DNA from: Acephala macrosclerotiorum
Lineage: Eukaryota > Ascomycota > Leotiomycetes > Helotiales > Mollisiaceae
Assembly (NCBI GenBank): GCA_014904845.1
Contig: MU119505.1
Span: forward strand, 1 to 61,878
Length of the DNA: 61,878 nucleotides
Reading direction: 5' to 3'
Position numbers and translations under genes: made by a program. Numbering within the stretch: the first letter of the stretch is position 1; every line of letters starts with the position of its first letter. This document shows, one piece after another, positions 1 to 10,670 of the stretch. Under the pieces are notes generated by a model, which was not told the DNA's origin, searched no databases, and saw only the letters and a list, made by a program, of their open reading frames with translations.

Positions 1-152
1 CCATGAGAGAAAGTAAATTTGATTCTCTATTTTCAATTTGATGAGAAAAGGATAACTGATTGATTTAATATAGATTTTTGAAGTGAAGGTACTGAAAAGT
101 TCGACCGCTCGCTAATCTCGCTTAAAGTGGCCGGGAGCAATGGCCGCAACTC

Positions 153-1595
153 TTACTCACTAACATATTTCCACCACTCCGCAAAGAGCTCCCAGCGAAG
201 GGATTGAAGTTGGCGATTGCAGGAATCAAGTGTTGCCTGTATTTCATTCAAGCTATTTAGAGTCTGAATTTCAAGTGTCGAAGGCAGAGAAGGTGAACCA
301 CCTGGCCCAGGGGCTTTTGCAAAAGTCCACTTGAATCCTCCATCTGCTTTGGCAAAACTTTGATGAGTCATCAAGTCTTGAGCTTGAACCCTAACATCAT
401 ATTCGTCCGCCGTGGCATACAGGAATTGAGCAAGTGCTGTGATATTCTCAGCTAATGAGTTGCTAATGCCTCCTGACATCCCGAAAATGGTGTCGGCATC
501 GCCTTCGTGGGCACTCAAGAATGTTAAGATACTATCAAGTGGTGTTATTCCGATTGACAGCGGCTCCATCTTGATACCCTCAGTGAAGTTTTTCGCACTT
601 GTATCGGCAACACTTTCTGGCTTCTTGCTGGAATTATATTTCACATTGTAGATAGCCCCATAGATGAGGCATCTAGTTTGGCCTTCCATGTCTCCAAACT
701 TCTCCATACTACTCGTATCAAGTTGCAGCATCAATTGCGCAAGTCGAGATTTCAAGTCTGAATCGGTGGCAAAATTGAAGGGATCGTCATCAGGATCTTG
801 ATGCCAGCCTATGACAAGATAGTCACATTCCACCTCATTCAAGTATCGGAAGTCCTTGTCCCCGGCATTTTGCTTGAAGGAGAAGTTGTCTAGCACCGAT
901 AGGACATTGGTATTATGCAAAGCATAATCCGGAAATAAAGGGTTGGAAGAATTCACCAGCGTTAAAGGTCGATGTGTTCGAGCGGTGTCCTCTTTCCATC
1001 CAAGGAGATCAAACTTCTGCCCAGGGAAGATCTCAGTCTGTTCCTTCAGGACACTTTGCAGGCTCGGATCTCCTTCGTAAGAGACGAAGGGAGCAACATC
1101 ACTTTCAAGATCCAAGTCATCTCCTATCTCGGTAAGGTTTCGTACGGTATCGCTCTCCACAACCCAGGATTGAAATTCAGGAAGTGGGTCTGATGGTTGA
1201 CGATTTTTGATGTGCCTGGTTACCAGCCACCGATTAGGAATTTTTGGAAATACGGGACTGGCGGGATCGCTGGAGTCTGTTTTGTTGTTGCTAGAACTGG
1301 CTGTTCCCGAGCGATAGAATCTTGGCAACGACCAGTGAAGATGAACGCCCATACTATGAGCTTTGAGATTATTAGGAGCCTTCTGACCAAGGTCTGCAAG
1401 TCGTGAATTCTTGCTTGCTGGGGAAGTGTTGTGGAAGTCCACGTGATCGAGGACATCATGTTGGATGAGATGGCTTTCAAGGCGTAAAGCCATGTAGTTT
1501 GGCTGAGTATATGGTGCAATTCTTGATTCTCCATCACAGCAGCTTGGAGACAAGGCAAATGCATCGAGATGCATGGGAATGCAAACGTTCTCCAT
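153..1595 (-). CDS. uncharacterised protein with a GVHLHWSLP motif; 3' end uncertain
   Basis: An open frame of 480 codons starts at an ATG ending at 1595. No signal peptide or membrane segment is visible. The most distinctive stretch is GVHLHWSLPRFY at about residues 83-94. I associate a comparable HLHW-x-LP stretch with large uncharacterised bacterial and fungal proteins, but this is memory of a pattern and not a family assignment. The last codons read EWWKYVSE and then stop. The stop overlaps a strong intron donor (GTGAGTAAG at about 157-149), so the gene may splice onward toward or past the left edge, and the annotated end may be false. Function unknown; the 1443-base open frame with ordinary codon use is the main reason to believe it. 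Confidence 0.7.
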   Translation of the reverse strand: MENVCIPMHLDAFALSPSCCDGESRIAPYTQPNYMALRLESHLIQHDVLDHVDFHNTSPASKNSRLADLGQKAPNNLKAHSMGVHLHWSLPRFYRSGTASSSNNKTDSSDPASPVFPKIPNRWLVTRHIKNRQPSDPLPEFQSWVVESDTVRNLTEIGDDLDLESDVAPFVSYEGDPSLQSVLKEQTEIFPGQKFDLLGWKEDTARTHRPLTLVNSSNPLFPDYALHNTNVLSVLDNFSFKQNAGDKDFRYLNEVECDYLVIGWHQDPDDDPFNFATDSDLKSRLAQLMLQLDTSSMEKFGDMEGQTRCLIYGAIYNVKYNSSKKPESVADTSAKNFTEGIKMEPLSIGITPLDSILTFLSAHEGDADTIFGMSGGISNSLAENITALAQFLYATADEYDVRVQAQDLMTHQSFAKADGGFKWTFAKAPGPGGSPSLPSTLEIQTLNSLNEIQATLDSCNRQLQSLRWELFAEWWKYVSE

Positions 1596-2435
1596 CGCGA
1601 TAAGGCTCTGTTCACTTTCTTCACTTTACTTCACGTTCTTTGTAGTTGTAAATCCTCAGTAACTTAAGACTTTAGCCAATCACTGCCGATCAGCTTTTGT
1701 TAAAGCAGCACTCACAAAAATGTTAATTCATCCTGGACCGTTGACGTCTCCTGACTTCGAGGTCGACATGCTATGTTTTCTGCATACAACTCTGCAGGCT
1801 CGTTCTGGCTTGGCGTGGCGTGATACGGCAGCCATGCGCGTCGAGGGCTGAAGTGCGGGGTTAAAGTTGCATCTAACAAATGTGCACATAACTTTCGTGA
1901 CCATAATCATACGCTGCTCTCCCATTTATCGTCAGTTATATCCTGCGCCCAGCGGTGCTGTAAACTTACACCACCACCACCACAACCATAAGACGATCAT
2001 GTCGGGCAATGCTTCCAAAGAAGAACAGTATCCAAGGTGGGGCGTTTTTAGGATCCGGGATGGGTTCTTCCTCAAGTGAAAGAGAAGATTTTCTCTTGCC
2101 GCAATTCCTGCCTACAACAGTTGAGAGGGTTTTAATAAAGTGATTGAAGGATGTGTCCGTATTGCGTTCATGAGAAATCATTGGATTGATGCGGGGAGGA
2201 ATAAGAGTATTTAATGTTGGCATTCAGGTGGGGCTCGCTAATTTTCAGGGGGCGTTTGAGCCATCGGTTGCTCAATGGGGAGCTCTTACGCCACAATACT
2301 GTCGTAAATATTTTCTATCTTCTTCATAGTTAGTACTGTATGAAATTATCTAACACGTTTGATCGTGAAGGCAGCATTACAACAACAAATATTCCAACTT
2401 AACTCACCTTTGCGCCAGGTGGAATACAACCCGTA
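1596..2435. other. intergenic, divergent gene starts
   Basis: This interval separates the leftward 480-aa gene from the rightward membrane-protein gene, so it probably holds both promoters. A short CAC-type microsatellite lies at about 1970-1984. I see no credible gene; the small ORFs here are short and compositionally random. Confidence 0.5.
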
Positions 2436-3398
2436 ATGTATCCAAAGCGAATCCTTCACATCCGCCTTCTCCCAGTTTTCCTTACATTTTCTTTCGGACT
2501 CATAGCCTTCATATTCTCGCTATTAGCAGTTACCTCCAAAGATTGGGCTGTGAGGAATAACTACGACCCTTTGTATACACCAAAGAATTGGACCAGCGAG
2601 AATGTCATCTACACCCTCTACCGATCTCCATTTATCATTTGTTCCGCATCATCGAAAGTCACAGACTTGAACTCCACGAACTCCACATCTGATAGCGGTG
2701 CTCCTCGGTCTGCCACGACATATACAGTCTCCTGCCAGAAATTCAAACCTTTCGGTTTCGATCGAACCAGCTGCGAAGAAGAGGTTGCAACGCAAGACGA
2801 TACAGCCACGAATCTGGGAGATACAAGGCTTTGCCAACAAATTCATTACGCGGCCAATTTTGGCATCACGAGCACAGTCTTTATCTCCCTTAGTTTTATC
2901 CTCATCAGCATGGTAACAATTGCAACACTCGCAGTCCTCCTCCGTTCTTCTGAGACAGATGACGGGGTAGATGCCGAATCGCGGAAGCCACAGGAAAGAA
3001 GACCTGAGGGTGGAGATGAGTTCGTCGAGGTAGATCTGCAGCAGTCCTCTGCTTCAAAACGACGAGAGAAGGAAAGTCATGGCCGTCATCAGCGCTCAGT
3101 TCTACTGCCATATCTCAATTTGACGCTATTGGTCTTCATCACCATCGCGGTGATTACGGCTCTCATCTCACAATTCTACGCCGTGGAAGGCCTGATTCAA
3201 TCAGTGTACAACAACGCGGACTTCTCGACAAGCCAAGGAGCATCATCGGCTGAGATTCAGGTATCGGGCACTCATGGGCCGTGGTTTCAAGGGAAGGCTC
3301 TTAGTGTGTATGCGACCTGCGCGTGGGGGTTTGCAGCCGCGGCTGCAGCTGTAGCTGTGAAGGCATGGAGACTGCCACAATGGGATACGGTAATTTGA
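2436..3398 (+). CDS. four-helix membrane protein, claudin/SUR7-like layout
   Basis: A single-exon 320-aa protein. Hydrophobic segments lie at about residues 11-33, 143-169, 222-246 and 285-309. The loop between helices 1 and 2 (34-142) is extracytoplasmic-looking, with several N-x-S/T sites and Cys at 69, 100, 113 and 133. A charged, low-complexity loop (170-220) separates helices 2 and 3. One long Cys-containing first loop with four helices is the layout of fungal SUR7/PalI/Fig1-type proteins, but I see no diagnostic motif that decides among them. Inferred location is the plasma membrane. The start is the first ATG after an upstream region without in-frame coding potential. Confidence 0.75.
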   Translation: MYPKRILHIRLLPVFLTFSFGLIAFIFSLLAVTSKDWAVRNNYDPLYTPKNWTSENVIYTLYRSPFIICSASSKVTDLNSTNSTSDSGAPRSATTYTVSCQKFKPFGFDRTSCEEEVATQDDTATNLGDTRLCQQIHYAANFGITSTVFISLSFILISMVTIATLAVLLRSSETDDGVDAESRKPQERRPEGGDEFVEVDLQQSSASKRREKESHGRHQRSVLLPYLNLTLLVFITIAVITALISQFYAVEGLIQSVYNNADFSTSQGASSAEIQVSGTHGPWFQGKALSVYATCAWGFAAAAAAVAVKAWRLPQWDTVI

Positions 3399-3858
3399 AT
3401 GTCTAGGCTCTTGTGAGAAGGAGGGTGCAGGGCTAAATTTGAACATTCGTTATATTTCCCGCTTTCGTGTACGTGCATAAAACTTTCGATGGTAGTGGAA
3501 CCACCTTTTGAAGCATCATGCACCAGCCAGCTACATCCGTCTCTGCATACATCCCAAAAATTCATGACTGTCTCCAGCAATCTAATGTGCCAAACTTCTG
3601 ACTATCATGTCAGTCACACCCACATTCTGCATGAGCATGCTCTTACCGTAGCTTGTATGCTAAACCCCAGGCTCCAGGATCACACAGCCAAGATGGGCAT
3701 GCCTAGTGACGCCTGACCAAGGTCAAAACATGCTAGCAATGGAAACGTCCGAGAATATTGACTGAGCCTCAAACTTGACCCTCTGAAAACATCATCTCTC
3801 AGTCAGAGAATTTTTGTTACGGAAGGACGGAAGGACATTGACACGGGGACTCTACGAA
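3399..3858. other. intergenic
   Basis: No gene is visible between the membrane-protein stop and the protease ATG. The sequence presumably holds the protease promoter. Confidence 0.4.
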
Positions 3859-6115
3859 ATGGCCGACTCTTTCATCATCAATAGCTACACCCTCAATACG
3901 ACCTCTCAAACTGAGGGAGGAAAATACTTCTCTCATGACGCATCCCAGAGCAACTACATTCTACTCCAATTCCGCGCTCCAATATCCAATGACCAATATC
4001 AGGTCCTGGATCCCTTGCAAGTCCAAGTTTTGCAGTACTTTCACCCCAACACATACGTCTGTCGATATGAACCTACTGACCTCGACATCATTCGAGCGCT
4101 CCCTTTTGTCTTGTCCGCATCCATTTTTCATCAAGATATCGTCGTTCACAAGAACTTGAACTCAAAGATTCGGCGAGAGTCAATTCTAGAACACGAACCG
4201 CAGACCGCTGGAGCTACGCCAATCGAGGGGGATTCACGACCCGAAACTTTGGCGCCAGGTACGGAGAGCCCTTCTCAGCAGAAATTTGAAGTAGACATTA
4301 TTCTACACCGCAACTCTGGTCGGACAGTTGCAGACATCAAACAGCAACTATCGAATCTCTCGCACCAGCATCTGGAGCAGATTCATAGCTCAGACCATGT
4401 GATTCGAATGGAAGTGGAAGGACAGTACCTGGATACAATCGCTGCAATCGATGAAGTTCAAAGCATTTTGGAGGTCACCAAGCTTGTTGCTTATAATAAT
4501 ATAGCGCGCAGAGACTTAAACATCCCCAATCTGCCGGGTACAATCGGAAGGGTACTCGACCGCAGTAGATTCCGCGGTCTTGATCAGAACAATCTAGATG
4601 GATGCGGGCAAATAGTTGCGGTCGCCGACACAGGTTTCGATGCTGGCCTGCAACTCAATGGACGTGTCTTGGTAGTGCCACATCGAGACATGTTCCAAGA
4701 TCGAGTAACGAATATCCGCCAGGTGCCAGACACTGTGAGACTTGGGGACGCCACTGCCAAAACGATAGACACTTACGGTCACGGAACATTTGTGTGTCGG
4801 AATGTGGCCGCTCGAGGTAAATCGTCTGGATTCGGGCTCATGCGTACAACTATCAAGGGAACAGCGCCCAGAGCTTCATTGTTTGTTCAAACTCTTTCGC
4901 CTCCCAACTCTGTGGAAATGCCAGTAGCAAGCTATGAGAAGCTGTTTAGCAAAGCATATAAACTCGGAGCACGGATCCATAATAATTCTTATGGTCCTGG
5001 CGCTCCGGGCAATGCCTATGATGGCAATTCAGAGGCTATAGACGCATACCTGAGTCGAGCAAACGACCCTAGGCCTGACTTGCTGGTGGTCTTCTCTGCA
5101 GGAAATAATGGTGAGAATACAATGCCCGCTGGCGTGCCCGCCGTGGCCGGTCAAACAATATCTGGTGGCCCTTATGCTAAGAACGTTCACCAGGGGGTGT
5201 AAGAATTCTGTCCGCACCCCCTAAAAATAACCGAAAATACACTAAAACTGGACTACTTTAGCTTTTAATAAAATGGCTTGCTTTTAATAAAACTATTTCG
5301 AGCTTAGATTTAAAGTAAAAGTAGAGTATTAATATACATTTAATTAAATAGAATTGTAATAGTAATATTTATTATAATTATATTTAAATATATAACTTTT
5401 TTTTATATAAAATTTATCAGCGAAAACGCGATTTATTAATAGCTCGCGAATTAAACTTTTTTAAAAAAAACTTTTAATATAAAACTTAATGCGATCACTA
5501 TTAAGAATCTATTACCAATTTTTTAAGCTATGTTTTAATATAAATTGTTAAGTTATAAAAGCTTAAAGTGATCAAATTTTGGTGTGTTTTTGCTTATTTT
5601 GGGGGGTGCGGATAGAATTCTGACACCCCCTTGGCTTCATCGGCCAAACACCTGACCCATACCAAGGCTTCGGACGTGTCAATATGGAAGCATCACTCCT
5701 CAATATTACCGACACCGTAAACGGGGGATGGATTGAAGTTCCCCCAATTGCACAAGATCCACCTCTGCCTGCAAGCGGACGACCTCTCCCAGCCTTTCAT
5801 GAAAAACTCACTCTAGTAAGAGGCGAAACGTTCACCTTGCGTGCCACAATGGTGTATGCCGACCGTCCAGGACCAGCATTACAATCACGCCTCGTACTAT
5901 GGGCAGAACAGCCGCAGAGGGATCTGTGTCGGTGTGGCAACCGTCACGATGATGGATACAATCCAGACCAGGCGAACAATATGCAAAAGCTGGTGTGGGA
6001 AGGTGTCCAGCCTCCTGTGGTGCTGAACATCAATGCGCCGATGATTACCAGTCCCCCGGGTGCCCCGGCGGCAACTCAGGGATGTACAATTGTATGGTAT
6101 ACGGAGTATCCGTGA
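3859..6115 (+). pseudogene. subtilisin-like serine protease (S8), split by an inserted element and lacking the catalytic Ser segment
   Basis: The left part (3859-5192, from ATG MADSFII) carries three S8 landmarks in order: the catalytic Asp in VAVADTGFD (D257), the His in TYGHGTFV (H308), and the oxyanion Asn in FSAGNNGEN (N416). The frame then runs into an inverted-repeat element at 5193 and stops at 5202. After the element the same gene resumes, in the frame reading GFIGQTPDPYQGFGRVN from about 5633, continuing to a stop at 6115. QGFGRVN is typical of the end of the catalytic domain in this group, and a C-terminal beta-rich domain follows. What is missing is the intervening stretch that should hold the GTSMA-type Ser motif, so the enzyme cannot be active as it stands. 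The open frame can be extended 5' to a TTG at 3814, but the ATG is preferred. Confidence 0.85.
5193..5630. mobile_element. 438-bp non-autonomous inverted-repeat element (MITE-like)
   Basis: The left end begins GGGGGTGTAAGAATTCTGTC and the right end, reverse-complemented, begins GGGGGTGTCAGAATTCTATC. The match continues through CCGCACCCCC and, more loosely, for about 80 bp. The interior is AT-rich with no ORF, so the element is non-autonomous. Each terminus also contains its own small inverted repeat (GGGGGTG ... CACCCCC around GAATTC), giving a hairpin at each end. I see no target-site duplication in the flanks (left CACCA, right TTGGC). The superfamily is undetermined. Confidence 0.85.
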
Positions 6116-6645
6116 CGAAAACGCAGTTGTGTATAGGGAATCAATGATTTAAATTCAGGAGTGCCTGAAAGTTAATTGGATCGTGTGGCTTGTGCATACT
6201 GGAATAGGAAGCCTCGAAGCAAGGTTGTTATGCTCAAGTCGCAGTTGATCGACCTCGACCATTCATCTTTTGTGAAATAGAACCACAATAGGCAGCACTA
6301 ACTGAAATTTATCTGACCAAGGTGAGCCGTGAATGCTACTCCGTCTTGAAGGGCCGGTTGAAAGCATGACGTGAAGCAAGGAGATTGCTGTGTGCTTCTA
6401 GACGCTATTGATGCTATGCGGAGCTAGTGTACAACTGCAATGTCCTTATAACAGCAGTAGACTAGAAAGTGAGAATCGCCCCCAAAACCGTCATACCAGG
6501 CCTCCGTCATGCGGTGTTCCACCCATCATCTTACATTGTTCCGTGACCTCCAAGCATCCGACTAGCAGTTGAGTTCGACCTTAGTGATTATGCTCTCTCG
6601 CGTTCGATCACATGTACAGATTACAGGTCCGTATTCATACTTAGA
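6116..6645. other. intergenic
   Basis: Lies between the 3' ends of the protease pseudogene and the convergent 2EXR gene. Nothing else recognisable is present. Confidence 0.4.
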
Positions 6646-7484
6646 TCATATCAGCGCTCCGAATAATTGACCATGGCCGCACGCAAATGCTAGACTTACC
6701 CCTTCCAATATACCCCATCTCTGATGCCTCCACAAAGTAAACTTCCGCGCCACCGTACCACCACCAAGTGCTCCATCGTGCCCATTTTTGAGGCGTCGAA
6801 TAACGCCCTTCTCAAATTCCTCCGTGCTCAGAGGCATATGAAGGAAGTAGGTGAATTGACGAGGAAGAATAAGAGTCCGCAGAGAACGGTACTGCGCGGG
6901 AGACTGGTAAATATGCTCCCAATCAGAGGGAAGATGTTTATCGAATGCTAAGCTCTTCACTTGTTCAGAGCCCTTGGTCGCCTCGACAGGCCAGTGGTGC
7001 CCATTGAGATCGGTAGCGAAGACCGTGTCCTGCGTGAAGTCCGTGTAAAAAGGCTTGACCCTGTCCTGTGGGCGGCTAGGTGGGTAGTCTCCTCCTTGAA
7101 TGAGGGTGTAGTGCTTGAGGAATACATCCCGAGATTCTTTCACGACCTTCGATATCATTGGCGTCCGGCATACTAGTGTGACACTTTCGAATGTCCTACT
7201 GTTCTCGGGCGAGGGTGGCTTGGATGTTGCGGATACAATGACAACTCTCGGTGGCCTTGCAAGCTTCCAAATCACAATACGAAGTTCAAGTGGCAGCTTC
7301 GGGAAGAGTGTGAAGGCGCATCTTCAGTATCTTCAATGTCCTTGTCGCGGTCGGTGGTTTTAAATGTGGGTGGGCCAAGATTATCGGGTGCGCGTTCCTT
7401 TTGCCCAGCCGTTGCTTGTAGAGGCTCGGCACTTGTGTCCATCGTCGTCAGCGCGGAAGCTGGTGCGCGGATTGTTGACGCCAT
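6646..7484 (-). pseudogene. 2EXR-domain protein with a probable frameshift
   Basis: Reading leftward, the frame that ends at 6646 contains FTLFPKLPLELRIVIWKLA (about 7314-7258) followed by RPPRVVIV. This is the signature opening of the fungal 2EXR domain, found in many uncharacterised ascomycete proteins. A plausible N-terminus (MASTIRAPASALTTMD, ATG ending at 7484) lies upstream but in another frame. The two frames meet near 7310-7330, where the domain frame has TGA stops just upstream. No convincing GT..AG intron joins them, so a small indel or a sequencing error is the simplest reading. Near the 3' end the sequence GGG|GTAAGT after RWGILEG looks like an intron donor, so the annotated C-terminus may also be wrong. 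Confidence 0.6.
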
Positions 7485-7967
7485 GTCTCTCGAGGAGGTG
7501 TTGATCGACCGTTCGTGGTTCGGTGGTGTTATTGCGAAGTTCGCGAAGGGACGAAGACGGGAAGGAGGAGGTTGAAATAAACTCGTGCTTGCCGAACTTG
7601 GCAAGCCTTTTTGCGGAGGTGAATTTGCCAACGCAGCTAAAGCTGTTGAGGATGTCTATATTAGTTAGTGAATTGGATTTGAGAAGCTGATGCACGTATT
7701 CAATGGTTTCTCGTGGGGTGGTAAGTTGACGCCGTTCATCTCTTCCGAAGGCGCACCACAGAGCGAGTTGCATGCATCCAGGCAAGCACAATAAGCATGT
7801 TTCTGAAACAGATATTGTAGATGTCCTACAAGACATGGGTCTTTCATCCTGAGCGTGAGAAAATGTTGTTCCTTACTGGGGTGAATTTCCAGACTTGTTC
7901 AACACCACAGGAACGAGACCAAGAACAGACCTCAGGAAGACAATGACAGCTCTGCCCTCAACTCACA
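7485..7967. other. intergenic
   Basis: Lies between the 2EXR gene start and the end of the small membrane protein. The open frames here have no recognisable motif and are treated as chance. Confidence 0.35.
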
Positions 7968-8336
7968 CTACCTAGGCAAGGCCCTGCTCCTTCTTTGAGA
8001 CTTTGCACCTTCATTTGCAGTCTTGTTCTCACTTTCAACACCCTCCCCTCGCCTTCTCTCCCCGTCCATCCTCGCAGGAAACAAGCCCCTCATGGGCAAC
8101 AACAACCACCTCACTACAGGCGTAACAAACGCGTTCCTCTCCTCACCCAAGTCCGGATTCACAGTAATAAGCAGAGCAATGACCGCTAAGAGGAATAGGG
8201 CAAGGAGAAATGTATGGATAACAGATATGAGGATGAGCGCGTAGAGCGCGGTCGTGGCGTGGGATTTGAGGTCTGTGGCGAGGTCTGTTGCGAGGTCGAC
8301 TACTGTTTTGACTTCTTGGGAGAAAGGGACGCCCAT
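7968..8336 (-). CDS. small single-span membrane protein, hypothetical
   Basis: The predicted 122-aa product starts at MGVPFSQEVKTVVDLATDL (ATG ending at 8336). The open frame extends further 5', but that part would run into the terminal inverted repeat of the neighbouring transposon (the MQKRYFDCF sequence), so the internal ATG is preferred. A long hydrophobic stretch covers about residues 32-62, preceded by an amphipathic segment and followed by a basic, low-complexity tail. Function unknown. The gene lies about 160 bp from the transposon edge. Confidence 0.5.
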   Translation of the reverse strand: MGVPFSQEVKTVVDLATDLATDLKSHATTALYALILISVIHTFLLALFLLAVIALLITVNPDLGEERNAFVTPVVRWLLLPMRGLFPARMDGERRRGEGVESENKTANEGAKSQRRSRALPR

Positions 8337-8496
8337 TTTGATAGTCGGAGGGGTTTGAGGAATAGAGGTTGATGTTGTTGAGGGTTTAGGAAGAGGAGTG
8401 AGAGTGAGGATTTGTTGTCGTTGCGAAGTCGTGTCAAAATGGACGTGCAGTAAGGTTAGCGCTAAATCCTGCCAATGAGAGAGACTTGCCGGAGGA

Positions 8497-8592
8497 TACG
8501 GCACACCATGTGGTCGAGGTATGCAATTTTCGAAAAATCGAAAAATCGATACTTTCGAAAAACAGTCGAAATATCGTTTTTGCATTAAATCA
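8497..8592 (+). repeat. left terminal inverted repeat
   Basis: About 96 bp running from TACGGCACACC to TGCATTAAATCAC. It differs from the right copy mostly by transitions (GTGGTCG versus GTGATCG, GGTATGC versus GGTGTGC) and by about 16 extra bases (a second TCGAAA-containing stretch) in the middle. Confidence 0.85.
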
Positions 8593-9925
8593 CGATAGTA
8601 ACCATTTTTTTTCTTTTAATCTTTCTCATTCAGAATTTTTAAAGTTTTATTTTTTACTAGAAATAGTCGCAATTATAATAAGTCATATAATCGAAATACG
8701 TTATTTTATTAAAATCGTAAAATCGTAAAATCGTAAAAATACTAATTATAATATAATATATTATTATAATTATATTATAATGATACTATTTGTATTTATT
8801 AATATATGTTTTTAAATAAAAAAAAAATTTAAATTATACGAATTTAATTTAATTTTAATAAAAATTTAAAAAATTTTATAAAATTTATAAAATAAAATAA
8901 AAATAAAATAAAAAAAATATATAATTTTTTTTTAAATTTTTTTTTTTTTTTATAATATAATAAATAATTTATTATTTGAATTTTTTTTTTAAATAATAAT
9001 TTTTTTTATATTATATTTTTATTTTATATTAATTTTAAATAAAAAAAAATTTTTTTAAAAATAAAAATAATAAAAAATTTAAAAAATAAATAAAAATAAA
9101 ATAATTTATTTTTTAAAAAAAGTATATTATATTTTTATTTTTAATATAAAAATTTAAATTATAAATTTTAATAAATAAAATAATAATATCGAATATTAAT
9201 AATAATAAAAAATAAAAATAAAAATAAAATATTAAAATTAATATAATTATATAATTTATATAATAATAATTAATTCGATTTAATTAATAAATAAAATATT
9301 TCGAAAAATAAATTATATAAAAAAATAAAAAATAAAAAATTAATATAATAAAATAAATATTAAATTTATTAAAAAAAGATTTAAAAAAAAATTAAAATTA
9401 AAAAATTATAATAAATTTTATAATAAATTTATAAAAATTTATTATTATTTTATTTTTAATTTAATATAATATAATTAATAACATTTAAAATTATTATAAA
9501 TATTTTTTAAAATATTTTATTTTAAATTTTTTTATTAAATTCGTATAATAAATTATTAAATTGAAAATAATAATAATATATTTTTTATTTTTTATATTTT
9601 TTTTATTTAATTATTAAATTAATAATAATATACTAAATAAATTTCTAAAAAAAATATTTTTATTATAATTAAAAATAAATTTAATTATAAAAATTTAATA
9701 TAAATATAAATAATATATATATTAATATAAAAAAAATTCGAAATAATTTATTTTAAATTAAAAATCAAATTTTAAATTTAATTTAAATTCAATTTTAAAT
9801 AAAAAAATTTTTAAATGAAATTTATTTACGATTTAAATATTATATTAAAAAATAAAAACGAGAATATTATAAATATATAATAAAAAAAATTTTTTATATA
9901 TTTAATAAAAAAAAATTAAATAAAA

Positions 9926-9927
<2 letters not shown>

Positions 9928-9984
<57 letters not shown>
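9928..9984. repeat. ATA trinucleotide microsatellite
   Basis: An uninterrupted run of ATA/TAA units inside the AT-rich transposon interior. Confidence 0.9.
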
Positions 9985-10500
9985 TATTTATTAAATATAA
10001 TTTTTACGTTTATTAAATATTTAAAATATTATTTTAAATTTTTTATAATTTTATATATTTAAAAAAAAAATAATAATTAATTTTTTAAATTTTTTTTATT
10101 ATTTTTTTTTTAAATAAATTAAATTTTAACGTATATTAATAAAAATATAAAAAAATAATAAAAAAATAAATATAATATATTTATAAGAATACGATTATTA
10201 ATTTATTTAAAATAAATAAATTTATTAATATATTTATTAATAATAATAAAATAAATTATTATATATTTTAAATTTTAAATCGTTTTTAATTATTGAAAAA
10301 TAATTTAATAAATAATTAATAAAATTAATATTTCAAATTTTTAAAATCGTTAAAAATTATTAAATTATTAAAAATCGACGTAAATTATAAATATATTAAT
10401 ACGTTTTAAAATAAAAATAAAAATAATTATATTTTTTAATAATTTAATATAAATTAAATTCAAATAAAATTGAAATATATTATAAAAATAAATTTTTTAA

Positions 10501-10670
10501 TAATTCGAAAATAATTAAATATTAATTTTTTTATTCGACGAAATTCAAAATAATTAAATATTAATTTTTTTATTTAATGAAATTCGAAAATAATTAAATA
10601 TTAATTTTTTTATTTAAAAAAATTTAAAAAGAATTCGAAAATTATTAAATATTAATTATTTTATTCGATG
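10501..10670. repeat. about 40-bp tandem repeat, four units
   Basis: Four head-to-tail units start near 10501, 10541, 10580 and 10632. Each reads AATTCGAAAATAATTAAATA followed by TTAATTTTTTTATT with small changes; the third unit is longer by about 12 bases. The repeat lies inside the dead transposon and so may be an internal repeat of the original element. Confidence 0.75.

Noticed and set aside
8486..8728. Open frames at both edges of the AT-rich block (MQKRYFDCF and MQKRCFNCF)
   Set aside because: They are translations of the transposon's terminal inverted repeats, not genes.
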